This document shows positions 1-7,300 of a DNA stretch of 38,255 nucleotides, piece by piece. Within the stretch, counting starts at the first letter, position 1. Each line of letters opens with the position of its first letter. This stretch comes from Chloroflexota bacterium. Lineage in GTDB: Bacteria; Chloroflexota; UBA6077; SHYK01. Under the pieces are notes generated by a model, which was not told the DNA's origin, did not search any database, and saw only the letters and a list, made by a program, of their open reading frames with translations. The translations under genes and the position numbers were made by a program. The stretch covers positions 1 through 38,255 of the forward strand of contig DASRDP010000060.1 in NCBI GenBank assembly GCA_035652535.1. The letters are read 5' to 3'.

Positions 1-2397
1 GAGGTGCGGGACCGGGTGTCGGTGGAGGTGAAGCCGCCCAGTGCGGACCCGGAGGAGGACCGGTGGCGGCTGTACCAGGCGCTGGCGGGATTTCTGAAGA
101 ACGCGAGCAGCGTTCAGCCGCTGTTGATCGTGCTGGAGGACCTGCACTGGGCGGACCGGGGGACGCTGGACCTGCTGGTGTTTCTGGCGCGGCAGCTTAG
201 CGGGGCACGGCTCTTGATCGTGGGGAACTATCGGGACGTGGAGGTGGACCGGGCGCACCCGCTGTCCGGTGCGTTGGCGGAGCTGAGGCGGGGCTCGGCG
301 TTTCTGCGGGTGCCGCTGCGGGGGCTGACGGCGGACGAGGTGCATCGGATGATGGGGGCCATCGCCGGGCAGGAGGTGAGCTGGAGCCTGGCGGAGGCGG
401 TGCATCGGCAGACGGAGGGGAACCCGCTGTTCGTGCAGGAGGTGCTGCGGTATCTGGCGGAGGAGGGGCTCGTCCGGCGGGAGGAGGGGCACTGGCAGCG
501 GACGGCGGCGTTGGAGGAGCACATTCCCGAGGGGCTGCGGGATGTGATTGGGAAACGGCTGTCGCGGCTGGGGGAGAAGGCGAACCAGGTGCTGTCGGTG
601 GCGAGTGTGATCGGGCGGGAGTTTCGGTTGGATGTGCTCCAGCGGGTGGCGGGCGTGGGCGAGGACGAAGTGGTGTCGGCGCTGGAAGAGGCGCAGGGTC
701 GGGCGGTGATCGAGGAGCGGCACGCGCCGGGCTCGGTGGGGTTTCGGTTCACCCACGCGTTCTTTCGGCAGACGCTGTACGAGGAGATCTTCGTGCCGAG
801 GAGGATCCGGCTGCACCAGCAGGTGGGGCGAGCGTTGGAGGAGACCTACGGCAGGCGGATCGAGGAGCACGCGGCGGAGCTGGCGGAGCACTTCTCGCAG
901 AGCACGGAGCCGGCGGACCTGGTGAAGGCGCTGCAATACTCGGAGCTGGCGGCGCAGCGGGCGATGCAGGTGTTTGCGTACGCGGAGGCGGTGCAGCACA
1001 TCGAGCAAGCCCTGCGGACGCAGGAGGTGCTCGACCCGGACGACAAGCAGAAGCGGTGCGACCTGCTGTTGGCCCAGGCCGAGGCCATGCTGCCGCTGGA
1101 GGCGCCACAGCGGATTGCCTCCACTGTGGCGGAGGAGGCGTTTGGGCTAGCGGTAACCTGCGCTGATGCGCGGAGAGCCGCACGCGCATCGATCATCGCG
1201 CTCGAGGCCCTCTGGCGACAGAGCCGCGGAAGCACGGTCGCTGTTGAATTGTCTCGAGACGCGATGCAACAATGGGCAGCCCGCGCCGATGCCCACGCAG
1301 AGACGGGAACTGCGGATCGCGTGTACGCGGACGTGTATCTGGGCATCCCGGGCCTCTCGTCGTCCGGCCCTGCTGCTGCGCATCAGTACCTGCGTCGGGC
1401 GGTGGAGCGGGCGCAGTCCCTTGGGGATAACGGTCTCATCTTCGCGGCCTCCGGATGGGCTCTTTCGCGGCTGTCGGCGCTGCGCGACTGGCCGCTCGTC
1501 GACCGAATCGCAAAAGACATTCGGGATCGGCCGCGGGATGGCGCTCGCAGTCAAGATCTGGGCCAGTGCTTGTACTACGGCGGCCATCGACTGCTCGTCG
1601 GCGGGGACCGCGCCGGGGCGGAAACCCTCTGGGGTGAGTTCGCACAGCTTGCGGATCGCATTCATGACGCGACGCAGGTTATCCAGGCGAGACTGGTCTC
1701 ATGTGACCTTTTGTGTTTGGACGGTCGATTGGAGGATGCCCTCGCCGCTCATCGGTCCGCGGCAACCCTAGCCGAGGAGTTCGGGTTCGCACCGTTTTCG
1801 CCGTCACCGCGCGTGCAATTCCTGCTCGGCCGGCTGACCCCCGAGGGAGTGGATGAGGCCCGGACCGATAGCCGGCCAGGCCAAGCCGTTCGGGCTCTGC
1901 TTCTCGCATACCTGGGGCTCCACGATGAGTCGCGTTTGCTGCGCGAGAAATTTGGCGACGTCGGCGCCGACGAGGATGAGACAGCGGCATGGATCCTCGC
2001 CTTCCTGCTCGAGGCGGCGACTCTCGAAGCCGATCGCAGTGCGGCGCGTAAGATCGCTCGCCGGCTCCGCGCGGTTTCCGGAACGATTTGCTTCTTTTCT
2101 GTCGGGTTCCATTTCAGTATTGCCCGCCTCATCGGCGATGCCGCTGCGCTCGAGGGGGAAGCTGACGAGGCGCTAGCGTATTACAGGCAGGCGCTCGACG
2201 TCAGCGCACGCGCGCGAATTCGCCCAGAGGCGGCCATTACCAGGCTTCATCTGGCCGAGCTGTTGTTAGAGGGGTCTTCGGAGGAGCAAGCGGAGGCACA
2301 GGGCCACCTCGACTTCGCCATCGAAGAGTTCCGCACGATGAAGATGCAGCCGTCGCTCGAGCGCGCGCTCCGCCACAAGGGCTTGCTCCACGCTTGA
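1..2397 (+). CDS. ATPase-TPR regulator, 5' end outside window (LuxR/MalT or cyclase-linked type)
   Basis: The frame is open from the first base, so the gene begins upstream; the nucleotide-binding P-loop and any cyclase or kinase domain would lie there. The visible part opens in an AAA/STAND ATPase: a Walker B stretch (LLIVLEDLHWAD, about residues 40-51 counting from base 4), a sensor-like GNYRD motif near 75 and the TEGNPLFVQEV motif near 137 that is typical of this family. A winged-helix-like segment follows, and then about 500 residues of helical TPR-type repeats to the end. No LuxR helix-turn-helix is seen at the C-terminus, so the output domain, if any, is N-terminal. Up to about base 1140 nearly every codon ends in G (gcg, ctg, gag, cgg); after that codon use becomes mixed like the neighbours. 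The exact signal sensed is unknown. Confidence 0.85.
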   Translation, partial: EVRDRVSVEVKPPSADPEEDRWRLYQALAGFLKNASSVQPLLIVLEDLHWADRGTLDLLVFLARQLSGARLLIVGNYRDVEVDRAHPLSGALAELRRGSAFLRVPLRGLTADEVHRMMGAIAGQEVSWSLAEAVHRQTEGNPLFVQEVLRYLAEEGLVRREEGHWQRTAALEEHIPEGLRDVIGKRLSRLGEKANQVLSVASVIGREFRLDVLQRVAGVGEDEVVSALEEAQGRAVIEERHAPGSVGFRFTHAFFRQTLYEEIFVPRRIRLHQQVGRALEETYGRRIEEHAAELAEHFSQSTEPADLVKALQYSELAAQRAMQVFAYAEAVQHIEQALRTQEVLDPDDKQKRCDLLLAQAEAMLPLEAPQRIASTVAEEAFGLAVTCADARRAARASIIALEALWRQSRGSTVAVELSRDAMQQWAARADAHAETGTADRVYADVYLGIPGLSSSGPAAAHQYLRRAVERAQSLGDNGLIFAASGWALSRLSALRDWPLVDRIAKDIRDRPRDGARSQDLGQCLYYGGHRLLVGGDRAGAETLWGEFAQLADRIHDATQVIQARLVSCDLLCLDGRLEDALAAHRSAATLAEEFGFAPFSPSPRVQFLLGRLTPEGVDEARTDSRPGQAVRALLLAYLGLHDESRLLREKFGDVGADEDETAAWILAFLLEAATLEADRSAARKIARRLRAVSGTICFFSVGFHFSIARLIGDAAALEGEADEALAYYRQALDVSARARIRPEAAITRLHLAELLLEGSSEEQAEAQGHLDFAIEEFRTMKMQPSLERALRHKGLLHA

Positions 2398-2443
2398 CCG
2401 TTCCTCCGATGGGTACGATGCAGAGGGTGGCTTCAGGGGAAAT

Positions 2444-2644
2444 ATGCGCAAGCTGCTCAAGGTTGTTGTCGAGAAACACGATGACGGCTACGTCGCGTAT
2501 CCGCTCGGCGTCAAGGGCGTCGTCGTGGGCGAGGGCGACACGTATGAAGAGGCGCTGGCAGATGTGACGTCCGCACTTCGATTCCATGTGGAGAGCTTCG
2601 GCGCTGGCGTGCTGGGTCCCGGACGAACGAGTGGGTCGCGATGA
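2444..2644 (+). CDS. HicB-like (UPF0150) antitoxin-fold protein, shortened
   Basis: A 66-residue product beginning MRKLLKVVVEKHDDGY. It has the compact beta-beta-alpha HicB/UPF0150 pattern: a repeated hydrophobic strand, a GVVVGEGDTYEEAL segment and an amphipathic helix ending FHVESFG. In relatives I know, this helix is followed by a further 10-20 acidic residues. Here the last dozen residues (GPGRTSGSR end) are read from the antisense of a PAS-gene remnant, so the native C-terminus is probably lost. A purine-rich AGGGGAAAT lies just before the ATG. No HicA toxin gene adjoins it. It may be an orphan regulator or a decaying gene. The family call is firm; function is uncertain. Confidence 0.7.
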   Translation: MRKLLKVVVEKHDDGYVAYPLGVKGVVVGEGDTYEEALADVTSALRFHVESFGAGVLGPGRTSGSR

Positions 2645-3014
2645 CTCTGCCGTCGACCATACGCGAGGTCGCGTTCGCCCCTCCGGTATAGCCTGTCCGT
2701 CCTTGGAGATAAGCGTCGCACGCACGTTCTCGATGGACGCCCCGCTGGCAGCTTGCTGGAACACGGGCTGACAGCGGTTGAGCGACTCCGGATGGATGAT
2801 GTCCCAGACGCGGAGCCGCTCCACCTCTTCCTGGGTGTAACCGAGCTTGTTCCTGGGTGTAACCGAGCTTGGTAAGCCATGCGTGGTTGACGAATTCGAA
2901 GCTTCCATCCGGACGGCAGCGCTGAATCATGTCGGATGCGTTCTCGATGACTGCCCGGTAGCGCTCTTCACTCTCACGGAGGCGACCCTCGACGCTGTCC
3001 TGGGGGGATGACAT
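2615..3014 (-). pseudogene. PAS-domain sensor gene remnant, frameshifted and truncated
   Basis: From an ATG at 3014 the minus strand reads a PAS-domain start (SEERYRAVIENASDMI, then SFEFVNHAWLTKLGYTQE). After that the frame is lost at a 22-bp tandem duplication (2828-2849 and 2850-2871). PAS sequence continues in the next frame (WDIIHPESL, then TLISKDGQAIPEG). Near 2676-2683 an apparent one-base loss puts it back into the first frame (ANATSRMVDGRVIATHSFVRD). The similarity stops where a PAS-kinase or GGDEF protein would run on (expected RDVTERK-like), close to 2615. No kinase, cyclase or regulator domain is left. This is a dead gene fragment; both lesions and the truncation are visible directly. 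Confidence 0.8.
2828..2871. repeat. 22-bp perfect tandem duplication
   Basis: Two identical head-to-tail copies of a 22-base unit starting TTCCTGGGTGTAACC, at 2828-2849 and 2850-2871. Because 22 is not a multiple of three, the duplication shifts the reading frame of the PAS gene on the minus strand. It looks like a replication-slippage event and appears recent, since no base differs between copies. Confidence 0.95.
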
Positions 3015-3269
3015 GCGATCTCCATCCGCGAGAACCGGGCAAACTCGGCGCCTCGCGCAACCGGTCGGCTTCGAGCCGAGTCGTCGAGGCCCGCGCAGCG
3101 CCCGGTTCGCGCACTTTGGTGCAGTGGAGCGAAACACGTGGCAGCGCCCTGCCGTCGGCGCCACCGCTCTGTCACCCCGCGGATCCGCCGGCGACGGTAA
3201 TCGCGCAGCGCGGGCCCTAAAATGTTGGCTGCCGCGCGCCCATTCGATGACGTAAGGAAGTGCTCCACT

Positions 3270-4040
3270 ATGATGCGTGAGAATCCCCTGAAGGCGAAGC
3301 TGAAGTCCGGGCAGACCATCATCGGCGCGTTCCATCCGATTCCGGCTCCGGCCGTCGTCGAGATCTACGGTATGGTCGGGTTCGACTACGTGATCGTCGA
3401 CGCGGAGCATGGCCCGTCGTCGGTGGAGACCCTCGAGGCGCAGGTTCGCGCCGCCGACGCCGTGAATCTCCCGGTCGTGGTTCGCATCGCCGAGAACACG
3501 CCCCAGAACATCCTTCGTCATCTCGATACCGGCGTGCTCGGTGTACAGCTCCCCATGGTGAACACGGCGGAGCAGGCGCGCGCCGTGGTCTCCGCCGTCA
3601 AATACCCGCCCGTCGGCAGGCGGGGCCTGGCCGGCGTCCGTGCAAACGGATTCGGGCTTCTGGGGAGCCTCGGCGACTACACGCGTCTCGCCAACGCCAA
3701 CATGCTCGTCTCTGTCCAGCTCGAGACGCAGGAGGCGATCGATCACCTGGACGAGATCGTAAAGGTCGAGGGGGTCGACCTCGTCTTCATCGGACCCAAC
3801 GACCTCGCCACGAGTCTCGGCTATCCTGGGGAGTCGTCCCACCCGAAGGTGCTGGAGGTGATTGACAGCCTCGTGAAGCGCATTCACGCGGCGGGGCTCG
3901 CGTCGGGCATCACGGCCTACGACAGCGCGGGGATCGCCCGGGCCAAGGAGTGGAAGATCCAATTCATCCTGGGGGGCACGATCCCGCTCCTCATCTCCGC
4001 CTCGCGCGCCTACTTGAAGGAAGTCCGCGGCAGCGCGTGA
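3270..4040 (+). CDS. HpcH/HpaI-family class II aldolase
   Basis: A 256-residue TIM-barrel aldolase of the HpcH/HpaI (2-keto-3-deoxy acid, 4-hydroxy-2-oxoheptanedioate) family, which cleaves 2-keto-3-deoxy acids to pyruvate plus an aldehyde using a divalent metal. Family residues are present: the DAEHG motif with the catalytic His near 47, the Arg of VVRIAE near 72, and metal ligands in QLET (Glu near 152) and GPNDL (Asp near 178). The ATG at 3270 was preferred over an upstream one at 3222 because AAGGAAG (3254-3260) is well spaced from it and homologues begin around MRENPLKAKL. A VOC-fold gene follows after 54 bases, likely in the same transcript; together they suggest sugar-acid or aromatic meta-cleavage side-chain catabolism. 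Confidence 0.9.
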   Translation: MMRENPLKAKLKSGQTIIGAFHPIPAPAVVEIYGMVGFDYVIVDAEHGPSSVETLEAQVRAADAVNLPVVVRIAENTPQNILRHLDTGVLGVQLPMVNTAEQARAVVSAVKYPPVGRRGLAGVRANGFGLLGSLGDYTRLANANMLVSVQLETQEAIDHLDEIVKVEGVDLVFIGPNDLATSLGYPGESSHPKVLEVIDSLVKRIHAAGLASGITAYDSAGIARAKEWKIQFILGGTIPLLISASRAYLKEVRGSA

Positions 4041-4094
4041 CCGCGTCGTGCGGTATATTGGCCGGAACAGCACGGTCCGAGAGGAGGAGCTGAG

Positions 4095-4586
4095 ATGCCG
4101 CGAGTCGGGGGGCTGAGCCACATCGTCCTGCACGTCGAAGACGTGGACAAAATGGTCGCGTTCTATCGCGACGTTCTCGGGCTGACCGTCCATCAGGGCC
4201 ATCGTGATCCGCGTGGCCTCGTGTTTCTCACGTCGAACCCCGAGACCGACGACCACGAGATCGCGTTTGCCCGCGGGCGCGAGGGGAGCGCCAAGATCAT
4301 CGCCCACATCGCGTTTCGCGTCCCGAGCCCGGCGGACGTGAAGGCCTTCTACGACCAGTTCGTTCGCATGGGCGTTCCCATCGACCACACGGTGAGCCAT
4401 TCGTACGTGACCGAGGGGAACACGGTGTCCTGCTACTTCCTCGATCCCGAAGGGAATCGACTCGAGGTTTTTGCCGTCGTCCGCGAGCGCAACGAAAGCG
4501 ATCTGGGGAATCACCCGCTCGACCTCGATCAGGATCTGGACGCGATCATCGCCCAAGCGAGCGGGCTATCAGCCGCGGCGCGGTAG
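4095..4586 (+). CDS. VOC-fold (glyoxalase/extradiol dioxygenase-like) protein
   Basis: A 163-residue protein with two VOC modules. The metal-triad positions expected for extradiol dioxygenases and glyoxalases are filled: His9 in LSHIVLHV, His71 in IAHIAFRV, and Glu124 in GNRLEVF. Single-domain dioxygenase-like members of this size act on catechols or related diols, but glyoxalase, epimerase and resistance proteins share the fold, so the reaction is open. A strong GAGGAGGAG ribosome site precedes the ATG. It lies 54 bases behind the HpcH/HpaI aldolase; the pair would fit ring- or chain-cleavage followed by aldol cleavage, which is inference from context. Confidence 0.85.
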   Translation: MPRVGGLSHIVLHVEDVDKMVAFYRDVLGLTVHQGHRDPRGLVFLTSNPETDDHEIAFARGREGSAKIIAHIAFRVPSPADVKAFYDQFVRMGVPIDHTVSHSYVTEGNTVSCYFLDPEGNRLEVFAVVRERNESDLGNHPLDLDQDLDAIIAQASGLSAAAR

Positions 4587-4630
4587 CGGGGCGACTGCGT
4601 CCGTGCCAAGAGCGTGCGAAGACACGCGTC

Positions 4631-4742
4631 TGTCATCCTGAGCGAAGCGAAGGAATCTCATCACGAGCGGACAGGGCCTCCAAGATTCTTCGGCCTACCG
4701 GCTCGGAACGACGTCGCTTCGCAGGCTCTGAGCCTGTCGAAG
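4631..4742. repeat. REP-like intergenic repeat (CCTGAGCGAAGCG type)
   Basis: Begins with TGTCATCCTGAGCGAAGCG and GAAGGAATCT (4631-4658). A decayed inverse counterpart AGATTCTTCGG... follows (4683-4712), and then a 26-base near-palindrome CTTCGCAGGCTC/GAGCCTG-T-CGAAG with one bulged base (4717-4742). This repeat family is scattered between genes in many environmental bacteria. It sits between two convergent genes and could act as an extended transcription barrier. A degenerate relative lies at 19593-19622. Confidence 0.75.
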
Positions 4743-4766
4743 CGCGGACACTGGGTCGCGGTCCTT

Positions 4767-6056
4767 CTACCCGCGCGCCACGCTAACGCGGGGGTGGCGT
4801 GGCTTTCCCACGATCAGGTGGAGCGTCAGCCCGACGCTCACGAGCCCCGCCACGATCAGATAGAGCGCCGTGTAGCTCCCGGTCCGGTCCAGGAGGGCGG
4901 CCAGAAGGAGCGGGACGACGGCGGTGCTCAAGCCCTGCAGAATCTGGCCGGTCCCGATGATCGAGCCGATGGCCTTGCGGCCAAAGTACTCCGGCCAGAT
5001 TTGCAGCTGCAGCACCAGGTTGCCGCCGAGCCCCAGGCCGAGCACACCCGCCGCCACAAACGCCCAGATCTCGCCCTCCGCGAGCGCCAGCAGCAGGCTC
5101 GCGCAGAGGAGCAGGCACCCCCATAGCACGACGACCCACCGAATGCTCGGAATCCGTCCGGTGAAGGGCGCCCAGAACACGAGCCGTGAGAAGACCTGCA
5201 TCGCGCTCACGGTGCTGATGGCGGTCGCCGCCATGGACGGCTCCATCCCCTTGCTTCCGAGGTAGGAGAACATGAAGACGATGGAGGTGTTGGGCGCAAG
5301 CAGGATGAGCGCCATGCCAGCCGCCACCATCCAGAACGCCCGGCTGTGAATCGCCTCGCGCGCGCTCCAGTCCTCCGCCGAGGCCCCAATCGTCGGCAAG
5401 CGCGTCGGCGCCGCGTCTCCGGGTTGACTCGGATCGGTCTCGTCGCCGTCCGGGCGAAGCCCGATGTCTTCCGGTCGCCGTCGCACGATGAGGAGCGCGG
5501 GGGCGAGCCCCAGCGCGACCGACACGAGCGCGAGCGCGAGCCAGCCGCTTCGCCAGCCGGCGGTCCCGACGACGGCGGCAATCACCGGTGGGAGGACGAA
5601 GTTTGCAACCGGCGGTCCCATCGCCGCGGTCCCATAGGCCACCGATCGACGGCGAACGAACCAGTTCGCGATCATGGCGCCGGGAATCACACTCTGGAGC
5701 GCAGATCGCGCGGCCCCGCCAACGATGCCGAAGGCTGCGTAGAACTGCCACGGCTGCTCCACGGTGCCGCAGACCCCGAGCGCAAGGCCCATCAGAATGA
5801 CGCTCGCGCTGAGCACGAGGCGCGGGCCGCGCCAGTCGACGATCCGCCCGAGGAGCGGCCCCACCAGCGCCGCGGTGATGGAGCTCAGGCTGGAGGCGAC
5901 GACGATCGTGCTCCTCGGCCACCCGAGATCGGACCCCATGGCCGGCAGGAAGATGCTGAAGGTGAAGCCTCCGGTGCTCGCCTGGATGAAGAGGCTGAGG
6001 AAGGCCGTCCCAGCGATGTACCAGCCGTAAAAGGGGTGACGAATTCGAATCGGCAG
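4767..6056 (-). CDS. MFS transporter (12-helix, start codon unclear)
   Basis: Major facilitator with repeated hydrophobic helices, the loop GRIVDWRGPR between helices 2 and 3, and a central charged loop. The first ATG (5939) would remove helix 1. In-frame sequence upstream reads RIRHPFYGWYIAGTAFLSLF and FTFSIFLPAM, which is a typical MFS first helix, so translation must begin before 5939. Between the TAA of the upstream gene (6075-6077) and 5939 there is no ATG, GTG or TTG in frame. A CTG at 6056 or an ATT codon are the only near-cognate choices, and no clear ribosome site is seen. Length from 6056 is 429 residues, normal for oxalate/formate-antiporter-like or monocarboxylate MFS proteins. 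The substrate is unknown. Confidence 0.85.
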   Translation of the reverse strand: MPIRIRHPFYGWYIAGTAFLSLFIQASTGGFTFSIFLPAMGSDLGWPRSTIVVASSLSSITAALVGPLLGRIVDWRGPRLVLSASVILMGLALGVCGTVEQPWQFYAAFGIVGGAARSALQSVIPGAMIANWFVRRRSVAYGTAAMGPPVANFVLPPVIAAVVGTAGWRSGWLALALVSVALGLAPALLIVRRRPEDIGLRPDGDETDPSQPGDAAPTRLPTIGASAEDWSAREAIHSRAFWMVAAGMALILLAPNTSIVFMFSYLGSKGMEPSMAATAISTVSAMQVFSRLVFWAPFTGRIPSIRWVVVLWGCLLLCASLLLALAEGEIWAFVAAGVLGLGLGGNLVLQLQIWPEYFGRKAIGSIIGTGQILQGLSTAVVPLLLAALLDRTGSYTALYLIVAGLVSVGLTLHLIVGKPRHPRVSVARG

Positions 6057-6074
6057 TCCCGAATGGAAAGGCCG

Positions 6075-7088
6075 TTACTGCAGGCGCGTCGACCCAAACC
6101 AATGGTCGATGTAATAGTCCTCGGACAGGCTGGAAATGGCTACCCCGCGATTCTCGTCAACCGCGTGGATGAACTGTCCATTTCCGATGTAGATGCCGTC
6201 GTGGGACAGCCCCTGCTCGTACGTGTCCTTAAAAAATACGAGGTCGCCCGGCTGGAGCGGGCCAGTCGGGTGACTACCCGCATCATACTGGCCGAAGACG
6301 TCGCGCGGGACGTTCCGGCCCGCCTGTGCCTCCACGAACTGGACGAACCCCGAGCAGTCGAAGCCGGAAGGCGCGTCCCCGCCGTACTCGTACGGCGATC
6401 CAATGAGCTGCATGGCAATCTGCACTTCGGCGGGCGCGGCGCCACGGTTCAGGATCGCCGTGCCGGTTGTCGGGCGCCGAAGCGAGGCGACGGGTCCAGC
6501 ACCGGTCGATGCGATCGTGACGCCGTGGTCGGACCCACGCGGAGCCGCGGCGGTCGACGCGGAGGGAATGGTTCGCATGATCGTCGGCGGGGCCTGCGCT
6601 GCCGGCGCCAGGCTCGCCGTGGCTGGTCCAGCGTCGGCGATTCGACCGACGACTCCGGCCGACGCCCCCGCCTGCGGTGCCGCGGAGGTGCTCGCCGGCG
6701 CCGCAGCCTGCGGAGAGGCCAGGGGCACCGCGAGCCGCTGGCCGACGTCCAGAGTGTCGGGGTCCGCCAGCCCGTTCGCCTCGACGATGGCCGACGGGGT
6801 CGTCCCGAATCGCTGGGCAATGGCGTACAGCGTGTCGCCCGTTTGAACCACGTATGTCGCCGATGCGCCCTCGCGCGCCGGGGCGGGACCCGGAGGAGTG
6901 GCAAGCGGAACGTGCTGGGCGTGCGACTGGATCGGCGGAGCCTGCGACTGATCGACCCCCTGCGGAAGCCGGAGGATCGTCCCAGGGTAAATCGTGTCGG
7001 CATCGGATAGCTGGTTCAGAGATACGATGACGTCCACGGTCACGCCAGCGCGATCGGCGATGCCGCCGAGGGTGTCCCCCTCCTGCAC
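6075..7088 (-). CDS. Exported peptidoglycan endopeptidase: two LysM domains plus NlpC/P60
   Basis: Counting from the GTG at 7088: LysM 1 at about 1-42 (first residues missing), LysM 2 at 79-122, an Ala/Pro/Thr-rich linker to about 215, and an NlpC/P60 papain-like domain from 220 to the end. The catalytic Cys245 (FDCSGF), His296 (LSHDGIY) and His308 (FIHA) are visible. It should hydrolyse cell-wall peptide cross-links after export. The frame continues upstream through SYTVQEGDT, completing LysM 1, and through a signal-peptide-like stretch (CAAFAAIVALGPLATARA, about 7133-7180). That reading contains no ATG, GTG or TTG back to a TGA at 7272. The true start may be non-canonical (ATT 7178), or a frameshift may separate it from an ATG at 7221. 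I give the conservative start. Confidence 0.85.
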   Translation of the reverse strand: MQEGDTLGGIADRAGVTVDVIVSLNQLSDADTIYPGTILRLPQGVDQSQAPPIQSHAQHVPLATPPGPAPAREGASATYVVQTGDTLYAIAQRFGTTPSAIVEANGLADPDTLDVGQRLAVPLASPQAAAPASTSAAPQAGASAGVVGRIADAGPATASLAPAAQAPPTIMRTIPSASTAAAPRGSDHGVTIASTGAGPVASLRRPTTGTAILNRGAAPAEVQIAMQLIGSPYEYGGDAPSGFDCSGFVQFVEAQAGRNVPRDVFGQYDAGSHPTGPLQPGDLVFFKDTYEQGLSHDGIYIGNGQFIHAVDENRGVAISSLSEDYYIDHWFGSTRLQ

Positions 7089-7300
7089 CGTGTAGGAGGT
7101 TGGCCGGCGCGGCGTGTCGTCTGCCCGCGCGGTGGCGAGCGGTCCCAGCGCAACGATTGCCGCGAAGGCGGCGCAAATCCACCGAACCGTCGGTAACGCT
7201 CCGGTTACAGGATGGCGCCATAGTACGCCGCGGGTGGTGGGCGCGTCTCCGCTCAGAAGGGGGAAAGTGTCTCAATTACGCCACGGATTTGTCCGGTGAC

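Noticed and set aside
2645-2830. HicA toxin partner for the HicB-like gene
   Set aside because: No small basic double-strand-RNA-binding-like frame follows on the plus strand; the DNA is the PAS remnant.
2511-4556. 681-residue minus-strand reading frame opposite the aldolase and VOC genes
   Set aside because: Only its final part, from the ATG at 3014, carries PAS similarity; the remainder is a shadow of the aldolase and VOC genes.
5346-7010. 554-residue plus-strand reading frame
   Set aside because: It is antisense to the MFS and LysM-NlpC genes; composition is Arg/Gly/Asp-rich with no domain, as expected for a high-GC shadow frame.
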